5,377 nucleotides of DNA from assembly GCA_007127395.1 (NCBI GenBank), contig SKZL01000254.1, positions 1-5,377 of the forward strand, written 5' to 3'. This DNA comes from Balneolaceae bacterium. GTDB taxonomy: Bacteria; Bacteroidota; Rhodothermia; Balneolales; Balneolaceae. The position numbers were made by a program, and so were the translations under genes. The notes under the pieces were generated by a model, which made no database searches, was not told where the DNA came from, and saw only the letters and a program-made list of their open reading frames with translations. Of the stretch, positions 1 through 5,276 are shown piece after piece (position 1 is the stretch's first letter; the number at the start of each line of letters is the position of its first letter).

Positions 1-38
1 ACTCCAATTTAGAGTGGCGAAACATACCGATCATTTTG

Positions 39-44
39 TATACT
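39..44 (+). promoter_or_regulatory. Possible -10 box for the symporter gene
   Basis: TATACT matches the sigma-70 -10 consensus at five of six positions and lies 45 bases before the proposed start codon. The preceding bases TCATTTTG (31-38) also resemble the TAnnTTTG box described for Bacteroidota promoters, with one mismatch. No good -35 element is seen at the usual distance, so this is only a candidate. The first 60 bases hold no assignable gene. Short open stretches run in from the left edge in two frames and stop at 44-46 and 60-62, so the tail of an upstream gene cannot be excluded. Confidence 0.25.
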
Positions 45-77
45 AACCGCTCACTGCCTTAAATTAACCATCTTGTC

Positions 78-82
78 AGAGG
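78..82 (+). promoter_or_regulatory. Ribosome binding site that decides the symporter start
   Basis: AGAGG is followed by seven bases and then an in-frame CTG at 90. This is the only Shine-Dalgarno-like sequence close to the point where the conserved AGCS N-terminus begins. It supports initiation at the CTG over the first in-frame ATG at 201, which has TACAGCCGTTTT just in front of it and no comparable site. Confidence 0.5.
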
Positions 83-89
83 TTTTCGT

Positions 90-1508
90 CTGGAAACGTT
101 AGAACAGATCATTGTTACTTTTGCAAACCATGCATGGGGTACACCTCTCCTGGTACTTCTGGTTGGAGGAGGTGTCTTTTTCCTGTTTTACAGCCGTTTT
201 ATGCCATACAGGAATTTCGCCCATGGAATTCAGGTACTTTCCGGAAAATATGAAGACCCCAATGCGCCGGGCGAAATAAACCATTTTCAGGCTCTCTCCA
301 GTACACTTGCAGCAACAGTTGGGATGGGGAATATCAGCGGTGTAGCCATTGCCCTTGGTGTTGGAGGGCCGGGCGCCATATTCTGGATGTGGATTACTGC
401 GATTGTAGGTATGGCAACCAAATTTTTTACCTGTACGCTCGCCATTATGTACAGAGGCAGAGACACGAAGGGTGATATTCAGGGAGGCCCCATGTATTAT
501 ATCACGGAGGGCCTCGGACAAAAGTGGAAACCACTGGCCATATTTTTCAGTGTAGCCGGTTTGATCGGTTGTACTCCCATGTTTCAATCCAATCAGCTTA
601 CACAAATCATCCGGGATACAATGCTGGCTGAAAATGGACTCCTTGGTTATAACACAATGATTCTGGCAGGTTCGGTGATCACTGAAACTGGATTCAGGTT
701 ATCTGATATAATTATAGGATTGGTACTTGTCGGACTGGTATCACTGGTCATATTTGGCGGGATCAAACGGATTGGCCATGTAGCGGCAAGGCTTGTGCCG
801 CTGATGGTATTGATCTACATTTTTACAGTGGTCTATATCATCATCAATAATATCGTTGATGTCCCCTACTATTTTTGGCTAATTGTAACAGATGCATTTA
901 GTGGTCAGGCAGCAGCAGGTGGTGCCCTTGGTGTTGTGATATCCAATGGGATACGAAGAGGTGCTTTTTCAAATGAAGCGGGAATCGGAACTGAGGCGAT
1001 GGCACATGGTGCTGCCAAAACCCGTGAACCGGTTCGTGAAGGGCTTGTCGGGATGCTTGAGCCGGCTATAGATACTCTATTGATCTGTTCAATGACTGCA
1101 ATGGCTCTTTTGATGACAGGTGTCTGGACAAACAGTGAGGTGGATGGCGTAACCATGACGGCCCTGGCGTTTGAGAAGGGAATTCCGGTGGTTGGGCCCT
1201 ATCTGTTGATCCTTTGTGTTTTAATTTTCAGTATTACAACGATGTTTACCTATTCCTATTACGGGACCAAATGCCTCAATTTTTTGGGCGGAGCAGAAAG
1301 AAAACATTACTACAACTACTTCTACATCACAACAATATTTATCGGTTCAATCACTTCCATCGATATGGTTATAAACCTGATCGACGGGATGTTTGCAATG
1401 ATGGCTATTCCGACGATGACAGCAACACTGCTGCTGGCCCCGCGTGTGGTTGAAGCGAGTAAAGATTATTTTATGAGAAAGGATAGAGGTGATTTTGATG
1501 ATCTCTGA
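90..1508 (+). CDS. Sodium:alanine symporter family protein (AGCS family)
   Basis: Inner-membrane carrier of the alanine/glycine:cation symporter family (APC superfamily, LeuT-like fold), expected to import alanine, glycine or a related small amino acid with Na+. With the start at 90 the protein is 472 residues, within the usual range. Family segments are clear: TVGMGNISG at about 76-84, GGPGAIFWMW at 92-101, and SNEAGIGTEAMAH from residue 294, with many hydrophobic helices along the length. The first in-frame ATG (201) is residue 38 and would remove the first membrane helix (about residues 17-34, TPLLVLLVGGGVFFLFY). The reading frame stays open back to a TAA at 60-62, and the only start-like codon there with a ribosome site is CTG at 90, giving METLEQIIV, a normal AGCS beginning. 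There is no partner gene, and no convincing terminator follows it. The family call is firm; the exact substrate is not known from sequence. Confidence 0.93.
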   Translation: METLEQIIVTFANHAWGTPLLVLLVGGGVFFLFYSRFMPYRNFAHGIQVLSGKYEDPNAPGEINHFQALSSTLAATVGMGNISGVAIALGVGGPGAIFWMWITAIVGMATKFFTCTLAIMYRGRDTKGDIQGGPMYYITEGLGQKWKPLAIFFSVAGLIGCTPMFQSNQLTQIIRDTMLAENGLLGYNTMILAGSVITETGFRLSDIIIGLVLVGLVSLVIFGGIKRIGHVAARLVPLMVLIYIFTVVYIIINNIVDVPYYFWLIVTDAFSGQAAAGGALGVVISNGIRRGAFSNEAGIGTEAMAHGAAKTREPVREGLVGMLEPAIDTLLICSMTAMALLMTGVWTNSEVDGVTMTALAFEKGIPVVGPYLLILCVLIFSITTMFTYSYYGTKCLNFLGGAERKHYYNYFYITTIFIGSITSIDMVINLIDGMFAMMAIPTMTATLLLAPRVVEASKDYFMRKDRGDFDDL

Positions 1509-1671
1509 ACGCCTGTCACATAGATCATAAATAGAGACACATCATTTTCGTTGTTGTTGATTACTAAATCTTCTGCAGATTCCTTAACTTTAGTTGCTTG
1601 AATAAAAACGGCTGCTCATGACAGAGTAACCGGTTATTTTTTATAAACGATTAAAAAGATACTGAGTCATC
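1509..1671. other. Symporter-lpdA spacer, no gene seen
   Basis: This 163-base spacer has no plausible coding sequence. It holds weak dyads (ACTAAA at 1563-1568 with TTTAGT at 1589-1594; AATCT at 1567-1571 with AGATT at 1577-1581). These are not followed by a T-run, so I do not call them a terminator. The palindrome at 1627-1636 is listed separately. No strong Shine-Dalgarno sequence precedes the lpdA ATG; the nearest purine run is GAG at 1664-1666. Confidence 0.5.
1627..1636. promoter_or_regulatory. 10-bp perfect palindrome upstream of lpdA
   Basis: TAACCGGTTA is perfectly self-complementary, is followed by six T residues, and sits 35 bases before the lpdA start. With no loop it is a poor RNA hairpin, so a dimeric DNA-binding protein site is the likelier reading. 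No regulator can be named from the sequence. Confidence 0.3.
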
Positions 1672-3090
1672 ATGGCAAAAGAATTTGATGTATGTGTAAT
1701 TGGAACCGGTCCGGGCGGATATGTTGCCGCTATTCGTGCTTCACAGCTTGGGTTTAAAACGGCAGTTGTAGAGAAGAGATTTTTGGGCGGTGTGTGTCTG
1801 AATATTGGCTGTATACCAACAAAAGCACTTTTGCGGTCAGCAGAAGTTTTCGAATCAATCAGCCATGCTTCAGATTACGGGATAGAAGTGAAAGAGTTTT
1901 CAGCAAATTTTGATGGCATGATTAAAAGAAGCCGTAAAGTTGCTGACAAAATGAGCAAGGGTGTTCAGTTCCTCATGAAAGCCAATAAGATTGAAGTTTT
2001 GAATGGCACAGGGGTTTTTAAAAGTGCAAAAGATCTCTCCGTTCAAGATGATAAAGGGAAAGAGATCGAGTCTGTAAAGGCAAAGCATTTTATCATTGCT
2101 ACAGGCGCACGGCCACGCGAATTGCCAAGCCTGAAGATTGATGGCACTATGATCATCGATTCTGAGAGAGCGATGCAGCTTGAGAAGCAGCCCAAAAAGA
2201 TGGTTATCGTAGGTGCCGGAGCTATTGGTGTCGAATTTGCATATTTCTACAACACAATTGGTACAGAGGTTACATTGGTTGAACTCCAGAAGACACTCGT
2301 GCCGGTTGAAGATGAAGATATCGGTAAAGAACTTGCAAAAATCTATAAAAAGAAGGGCGTCAACGTAATGACGGAAAGCTCAGTCGAAAAGGTTGAGAAA
2401 AAAGGAAAAGGTGTTAAGGTAACCATCAAGACAAAGAAAGGAGAAGAGGTTGTTGAAGCAGATCTGGTTCTTTCTGCTGTGGGTGTTACCGGTAATATCG
2501 AAAACCTGGGCCTTGATAAAGCAGGTGTTGAGACAGAAAAAGGGGCCATCAAGGTGGATAATTCTACATATAAGACTACTGCGGATGGTATCTATGCGAT
2601 TGGGGATGTAATCGGTGCGCCATGGCTGGCTCATAAAGCTTCACATGAAGGTGTAGTGCTGGCAGAGCTGCTTGCCGGACAGAAACCGCATCCGGTGAAT
2701 TACAACAACATACCGGGCTGTACCTATTGTGAACCTCAGATTGCATCTGTGGGTTATACTGAGCAGAAAGCAAAAGAAGAAGGGCTCGATATCAAGGTTG
2801 GAAAGTTTCCATTTTCCGCTAGTGGAAAAGCTGCCGGATTGGGACATGAAGAGGGTTTTGTAAAGGTTATTTTTGACGCAAAATATGGAGAGTGGCTGGG
2901 CTGTCATATGATTGGTTCTCATGTAACAGAGCTGATCGCAGAGGCAGTCGTTGCCAGGGAGCTTGAAACTACAGGCCATGAAATCATCAGTGCGGTACAT
3001 CCGCATCCAACCCTGAGTGAAGCTGTGATGGAAGCAGCAGCCGAAGCTTATGGCGAAGGTGTTCACCTGGGTACCAAGCCAAAGAAATAG
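1672..3090 (+). CDS. lpdA: Dihydrolipoyl dehydrogenase (E3)
   Basis: FAD-dependent disulfide oxidoreductase that reoxidises the dihydrolipoyl arm of 2-oxoacid dehydrogenase complexes and of the glycine cleavage system, reducing NAD+; cytoplasmic homodimer. The 472 residues match the family. In order: FAD-binding GTGPGG at 11-16; redox-active disulfide Cys42/Cys47 in GGVCLNIGC; NAD-binding GAGAIG at 181-186 with Glu204 at the end of the second strand, which fits NAD rather than NADP; second FAD motif IYAIGDV at 307-313; C-terminal dimer interface domain from about 345; and the catalytic His445-Glu450 pair in HPHPTLSE. All key residues are intact. The ATG at 1672 gives the normal N-terminus MAKEFDVCVIGTG. 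It looks monocistronic: 163 bases separate it from the symporter and a strong terminator follows. Which complex it serves cannot be told here, since no E1 or E2 gene is in the window; lipB begins about 2.2 kb downstream. Confidence 0.97.
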   Translation: MAKEFDVCVIGTGPGGYVAAIRASQLGFKTAVVEKRFLGGVCLNIGCIPTKALLRSAEVFESISHASDYGIEVKEFSANFDGMIKRSRKVADKMSKGVQFLMKANKIEVLNGTGVFKSAKDLSVQDDKGKEIESVKAKHFIIATGARPRELPSLKIDGTMIIDSERAMQLEKQPKKMVIVGAGAIGVEFAYFYNTIGTEVTLVELQKTLVPVEDEDIGKELAKIYKKKGVNVMTESSVEKVEKKGKGVKVTIKTKKGEEVVEADLVLSAVGVTGNIENLGLDKAGVETEKGAIKVDNSTYKTTADGIYAIGDVIGAPWLAHKASHEGVVLAELLAGQKPHPVNYNNIPGCTYCEPQIASVGYTEQKAKEEGLDIKVGKFPFSASGKAAGLGHEEGFVKVIFDAKYGEWLGCHMIGSHVTELIAEAVVARELETTGHEIISAVHPHPTLSEAVMEAAAEAYGEGVHLGTKPKK

Positions 3091-3165
3091 TTAGTAGCGA
3101 TCAGAACTTTGGTTGCAATGCAGTGACAGTCGAGATCATTCGGGGATGTTGAGTGATGAACGGTT

Positions 3166-3199
3166 AAAGTGCTTAATGTTTCATTAAGCACTTTTTTTT
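3166..3199 (+). terminator. Intrinsic terminator of lpdA
   Basis: A perfect 13-bp stem (AAAGTGCTTAATG at 3166-3178 with its complement at 3182-3194) closes a 3-base loop and runs into eight consecutive T residues (3192-3199). It lies 76 bases past the lpdA stop codon. This is a textbook rho-independent terminator and separates lpdA from the tonB genes. Confidence 0.92.
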
Positions 3200-3281
3200 G
3201 ATATTACTTTTCTCGAACAAAAGAGAGGCTGAACTTGCGTGAAAAGAGGGCAATTTTGAGAAAAAACCGGGTTAATAAGAG

Positions 3282-3312
3282 AAATTTTTTAAAAAAATGA
3301 AAAATTTTTTAA
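3282..3312. repeat. AAATTTTTTAA direct repeat, A/T-tract cluster
   Basis: The 11-bp sequence AAATTTTTTAA occurs at 3282-3292 and again at 3302-3312, exactly 20 bp apart, with an A7 run between. An A6 tract lies just upstream at 3261-3266. Tracts spaced near helical phasing usually bend DNA or act as upstream promoter elements. That role is inferred. Confidence 0.4.
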
Positions 3313-3352
3313 CTCAAAATCTCGGCTATTTTTCTTTAAACGGCGATTTTAT

Positions 3353-3366
3353 TGGAAGCGCTACCA
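3353..3366. promoter_or_regulatory. LacI-family operator-like site upstream of tonB (first copy)
   Basis: TGGAAGCGCTACCA is a 14-bp dyad with six of seven base pairs symmetric about a central CG. It fits the general LacI/GalR-family operator form TGnnAnCGnTnnCA, and its complement resembles xylose-type boxes reported for Xanthomonas. The match and symmetry are directly visible; binding by a LacI-family regulator is inferred. It lies 12 bases upstream of a candidate -35 (TTGACC at 3379) and 152 bases before the tonB start. Confidence 0.4.
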
Positions 3367-3378
3367 GATAGCCGTTAA

Positions 3379-3408
3379 TTGACCCTTAATCAGGGTTTCC
3401 CTCATAAA
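3379..3408 (+). promoter_or_regulatory. Candidate sigma-70-like promoter for the first tonB
   Basis: TTGACC (3379-3384, five of six to TTGACA) is followed after 18 bases by CATAAA (3403-3408, four of six to TATAAT). A second possible -10, GATAAT (3468-3473, five of six), lies closer to the gene but lacks a matching -35. Either could drive the gene; consensus matching alone cannot decide. Confidence 0.3.
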
Positions 3409-3450
3409 AAATACACATTCATTGGGTAAGTTTATTTATAGACAGATGTC

Positions 3451-3493
3451 TCCAAAGTTCAATATTTGATAATGTCTATTAAAGTCCAAAGTT
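3451..3493. repeat. Pair of TCCAAAGTT direct repeats around a -10-like box
   Basis: TCCAAAGTT is found at 3451-3459 and 3485-3493, start-to-start 34 bp, about three helical turns. Between them are AATATTTG (3461-3468), one mismatch from the Bacteroidota TAnnTTTG box, and the overlapping GATAAT (3468-3473). The second copy ends 25 bases before the tonB start. The arrangement suggests paired binding sites across a promoter, which is inference. Confidence 0.35.
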
Positions 3494-3503
3494 AAACATA
3501 AAA

Positions 3504-3510
3504 GAGAGGT
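3504..3510 (+). promoter_or_regulatory. Ribosome binding site of the first tonB
   Basis: GAGAGGT stands eight bases ahead of the ATG at 3519. The surrounding GAGGTGAacGGtCATGAAAGA is nearly repeated before the second tonB, so the duplication included the initiation region. Confidence 0.7.
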
Positions 3511-3518
3511 GAACGGTC

Positions 3519-4208
3519 ATGAAAGAAAACCGACTGAAACCCAACTACGAAATAAAAAGAAAACCTGAAGTAAACCTTCGAAACTACTATACCATACTTC
3601 TTGAAACAGGTCTTATTCTAACACTGCTGATCTTAACAGCTTTGGTACGAATCGATCTTTCCGGCGCTGAAACTGATTTTATTCAGGTGCTTGAACAAGA
3701 AGCGGTTGAGATGGAAGAGATTGTTCAGACACAACAAAGGGAAACTGTGCCGCCACCACCGCGTCCACCGGTTCCTGTTCCTGTACCCAATACAGAAATC
3801 ATTGAGGATGTGGATATCATGATCGATTCAGAAATCGATTTTGGCGCGTCATTGGATCTGCCTCCGCCACCGGCTCCACAAGCTGAAGACGAAGAGCCTG
3901 AGGATGGATTCTTTATTCTTGTTGAGCAGATGCCTGAACTGATTGGAGGACTTGCGTCGCTTCAAAACAATGTCAGATATCCTGAAAGAGCTCTGAGAGC
4001 AAATATTCAGGGACGTGTATATGTTCAGTTTATTGTGAACGAGAGAGGTGAAGTCGAAAATCCACAAGTAATCCGTGGAATCGGCGGTGGATGCGACGAA
4101 GAGGCAATCCGCGTTGTGAGTCAGGCAAAGTTTAAGCCAGGCATGCAGCGGGGTCGTCCGGTTCGCGTACAATATAATTTACCGGTTATCTTTATGATCC
4201 GCAGTTAA
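3519..4208 (+). CDS. TonB family energy transducer, first copy
   Basis: Inner-membrane-anchored periplasmic protein expected to couple an ExbB/ExbD-type proton motor to TonB-dependent outer-membrane receptors. The 229 residues show the standard order: a short basic cytoplasmic N-terminus (1-24), one signal-anchor helix (about 25-43), an acidic periplasmic stretch ending in EMEEIVQTQQRE, a proline-rich spacer (78-90, then PPPPAP at 115-120), an acidic linker (121-130), and a TonB C-terminal domain (about 135-229). Domain landmarks are EQMPELIGG, Tyr154-Pro155, GRVYVQFIVNERG (165-177), GGGCDEEA (189-196) and the FKPGMQRGRPVRVQYNLPV segment. The start has a good ribosome site. No exbB or exbD is adjacent; the gene lies between two terminators and appears to be transcribed alone. 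It is about 69% identical to the gene that follows. The receptor it serves is unknown; a LacI-like operator upstream hints at carbohydrate-linked control. Confidence 0.92.
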   Translation: MKENRLKPNYEIKRKPEVNLRNYYTILLETGLILTLLILTALVRIDLSGAETDFIQVLEQEAVEMEEIVQTQQRETVPPPPRPPVPVPVPNTEIIEDVDIMIDSEIDFGASLDLPPPPAPQAEDEEPEDGFFILVEQMPELIGGLASLQNNVRYPERALRANIQGRVYVQFIVNERGEVENPQVIRGIGGGCDEEAIRVVSQAKFKPGMQRGRPVRVQYNLPVIFMIRS

Positions 4209-4262
4209 CCCCTGCGATTATAAAAAATTGAAGAAGTGATCAAAGATCTTTAGTAGTTGAAG

Positions 4263-4320
4263 GAGACAGGACACGTAAAGTGGGTTTAGGAATGAGCCCA
4301 CTTTTCATTTATCCTGTCTC
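4263..4320 (+). terminator. Nested-stem terminator of the first tonB
   Basis: An inner hairpin pairs 4277-4286 with 4295-4304 (ten pairs, one a G-T wobble, GGG/CCC core, 8-base loop) and ends in TTTT. An outer perfect 9-bp stem, GAGACAGGA (4263-4271) with TCCTGTCTC (4312-4320), encloses it. The inner hairpin alone can act as an intrinsic terminator although its T-run is short and broken by C and A. The outer stem is unusual for a simple terminator. Confidence 0.7.
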
Positions 4321-4398
4321 TGATAGTACAAGTGTATAGTTGTATCAACTAAAGAAGTACACAAATTATTTACAATTCATCTGTATCTTACTATCAGA
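4319..4398. repeat. 10-bp perfect inverted repeat in the tonB spacer
   Basis: TCTGATAGTA (4319-4328) and TACTATCAGA (4389-4398) are exact complements separated by 60 bases. The left arm shares its first two bases with the last two of the terminator's outer stem, so the two structures compete slightly. Between the arms lies a small TAGTTG/CAACTA hairpin (4337-4351). It could be a long-loop RNA structure in the second tonB leader or a pair of protein sites. Confidence 0.4.
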
Positions 4399-4437
4399 TA
4401 GAGGGTCTTCACAACTTTTTTGGTTTCTATCATATTG

Positions 4438-4451
4438 CTAATTCAAATTAG
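4438..4451. promoter_or_regulatory. CTAATT-CA-AATTAG dyad before the second tonB
   Basis: Two perfect 6-bp arms flank a 2-base centre, immediately upstream of the ribosome site and a few bases downstream of the possible -10 TATCAT (4428-4433). The position, near the expected transcript start, suits an operator. No regulator is identifiable. Confidence 0.25.
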
Positions 4452-4452
4452 T

Positions 4453-4463
4453 GAGGTGAGAGG
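4453..4463 (+). promoter_or_regulatory. Ribosome binding site of the second tonB
   Basis: GAGGTGAGAGG, with two overlapping Shine-Dalgarno-like cores, ends two bases before the ATG at 4466; the GAGGTG core leaves a usual spacing. It is homologous to the site before the first tonB. Confidence 0.65.
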
Positions 4464-4465
4464 CC

Positions 4466-5167
4466 ATGAAAGAGAAAAATACGTTACCCGACCACAACAT
4501 CAAAAGAAGGCCGGAATCAAACCTGCAAAATTACTATACACTACTACTTCAGGCAGGATTAATGCTCGCACTGGGCTTTTTGATTATCTTGTTCAGGATT
4601 GAAATCACTACATATTCAGCAGAACTTGTGAATATTGTGGAGCAGGAAGAGGTTGCAATGGAGGAGATCGTTCAAACCCAGCAAAGAGAGAGAGTACCCC
4701 CTCCACCAAGGCCGCCCATTCCGGTAGCCGTTCCCAATACGGAAGTTATTGAGGATGTAGAGATCATGATCAATGCGGAACTGGATCTGGGAGCTTTTCT
4801 GGAGATTCCGCCACTTCCGCCTCCACCCCGGCAAGAAGAGGGGACGAAAATATCTGAGGAAGATGATTTCTTCATCGTTGTGGAACAGATGCCAATTCTA
4901 ATTGGTGGAATGGAAGCTTTGCACAGAGAAATCAGATACCCGGAAAACGCTCTGCGTGCAAACATACAGGGACGAGTACACGTCCAGTTTATCGTAAATG
5001 AGAGAGGAGAGGTAGAGAATCCAAATGTACTGCGTGGTATCGGAGGCGGTTGTGATGAGGAAGCTTTGAGAGTAGTGAGTAAGATGAAATTTCAACCGGG
5101 CATGCAACGTGGTCGGCCTGTCAGAGTTCAATATAATTTGCCGGTCGTATTTATCATCAGAAGTTGA
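4466..5167 (+). CDS. TonB family energy transducer, second copy
   Basis: Paralogue of the gene at 3519-4208, with the same presumed role of energising outer-membrane receptors from the inner membrane. The 233 residues align without gaps to residue 120, then carry four extra residues in the acidic linker (121-134), then align to the end. Order: basic N-terminus, membrane anchor (about 25-43), EEVAMEEIVQTQQRE, proline-rich spacer (78-90 and 115-121), and TonB C-terminal domain (about 139-233) with RYPENALRANIQGRV, GGGCDEEAL and the PGMQRGRPVRVQYNLPV segment. By hand count the last 99 residues are about 81% identical between the copies and the first 120 about 59%. Residues 46-58, just outside the membrane, differ at all thirteen positions, mostly conservatively. 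Synonymous codons differ widely, so the duplication is not recent. It has its own leader and a downstream hairpin, so independent expression is likely. Confidence 0.92.
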   Translation: MKEKNTLPDHNIKRRPESNLQNYYTLLLQAGLMLALGFLIILFRIEITTYSAELVNIVEQEEVAMEEIVQTQQRERVPPPPRPPIPVAVPNTEVIEDVEIMINAELDLGAFLEIPPLPPPPRQEEGTKISEEDDFFIVVEQMPILIGGMEALHREIRYPENALRANIQGRVHVQFIVNERGEVENPNVLRGIGGGCDEEALRVVSKMKFQPGMQRGRPVRVQYNLPVVFIIRS

Positions 5168-5211
5168 CAATATGAATGGCAATCGTAGTTATTGTATTCT
5201 GTCAGGAACTC

Positions 5212-5242
5212 ATTCGCACTCACAGGTGATATGAGTGCGAAT
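5212..5242 (+). terminator. 11-bp hairpin after the second tonB
   Basis: ATTCGCACTCA (5212-5222) and TGAGTGCGAAT (5232-5242) pair perfectly around a 9-base loop, 45 bases past the stop codon. The following sequence, AATAATTTA, is AT-rich but has no real T-run, so termination would be weak or factor-assisted. It could instead be a leader structure of lipB, which starts 35 bases further on. Confidence 0.5.
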
Positions 5243-5276
5243 AATAATTTACTGCGATTTTCCGTACCTTTTCAGG

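Larger units (their letters stand above)
3200..3518. other. AT-rich regulatory leader of the first tonB, no gene seen
   Basis: These 319 bases contain no credible protein gene. From left to right they hold: a second copy of the tonB initiation-region sequence (3219-3244), a run of A- and T-tracts (3261-3312), a LacI-type operator-like dyad (3353-3366) inside a wider inverted repeat (CGGCTAT at 3323-3329, ATAGCCG at 3368-3374), a candidate sigma-70 promoter (3379-3408) with a small ACCCT/AGGGT hairpin in its spacer, the partial palindrome AGACA-GA-TGTCT (3440-3451), and two TCCAAAGTT repeats flanking a -10-like GATAAT. I looked for a cobalamin or other riboswitch core and recognised none. Confidence 0.5.
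4209..4465. other. Spacer between the tonB genes, no gene seen
   Basis: This 257-base stretch contains the nested-hairpin terminator of the first tonB, a 10-bp inverted repeat (4319-4328 with 4389-4398), a small dyad TAGTTG-TAT-CAACTA (4337-4351), and the CTAATT-CA-AATTAG dyad just before the second ribosome site. TATCAT at 4428-4433 is a possible -10 (five of six) without a convincing -35. The spacer is not similar to the leader of the first tonB apart from the ribosome-site region. Confidence 0.5.

Noticed and set aside
201..203. ATG at 201 as the symporter start
   Set aside because: It begins after the first membrane helix and has no ribosome site, while the upstream in-frame sequence clearly continues the family N-terminus.
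1563..1594. Terminator for the symporter gene
   Set aside because: The stems are short and interrupted and no T-run follows, so the evidence is not enough.
2641..3066. 141-codon minus-strand open frame inside lpdA
   Set aside because: It lies opposite intact, motif-complete lpdA coding sequence and its translation shows no recognisable domain; it is a shadow frame, as are the other long minus-strand frames opposite the symporter and tonB genes.
3320..3420. Riboswitch in the leader of the first tonB
   Set aside because: The region has several small dyads, but I could not find the conserved core of cobalamin or any other known riboswitch class.
4420..4602. 60-codon plus-strand frame overlapping the second tonB start
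   Set aside because: It is out of frame with tonB, has no ribosome site, and its upstream part is the AT-rich spacer.
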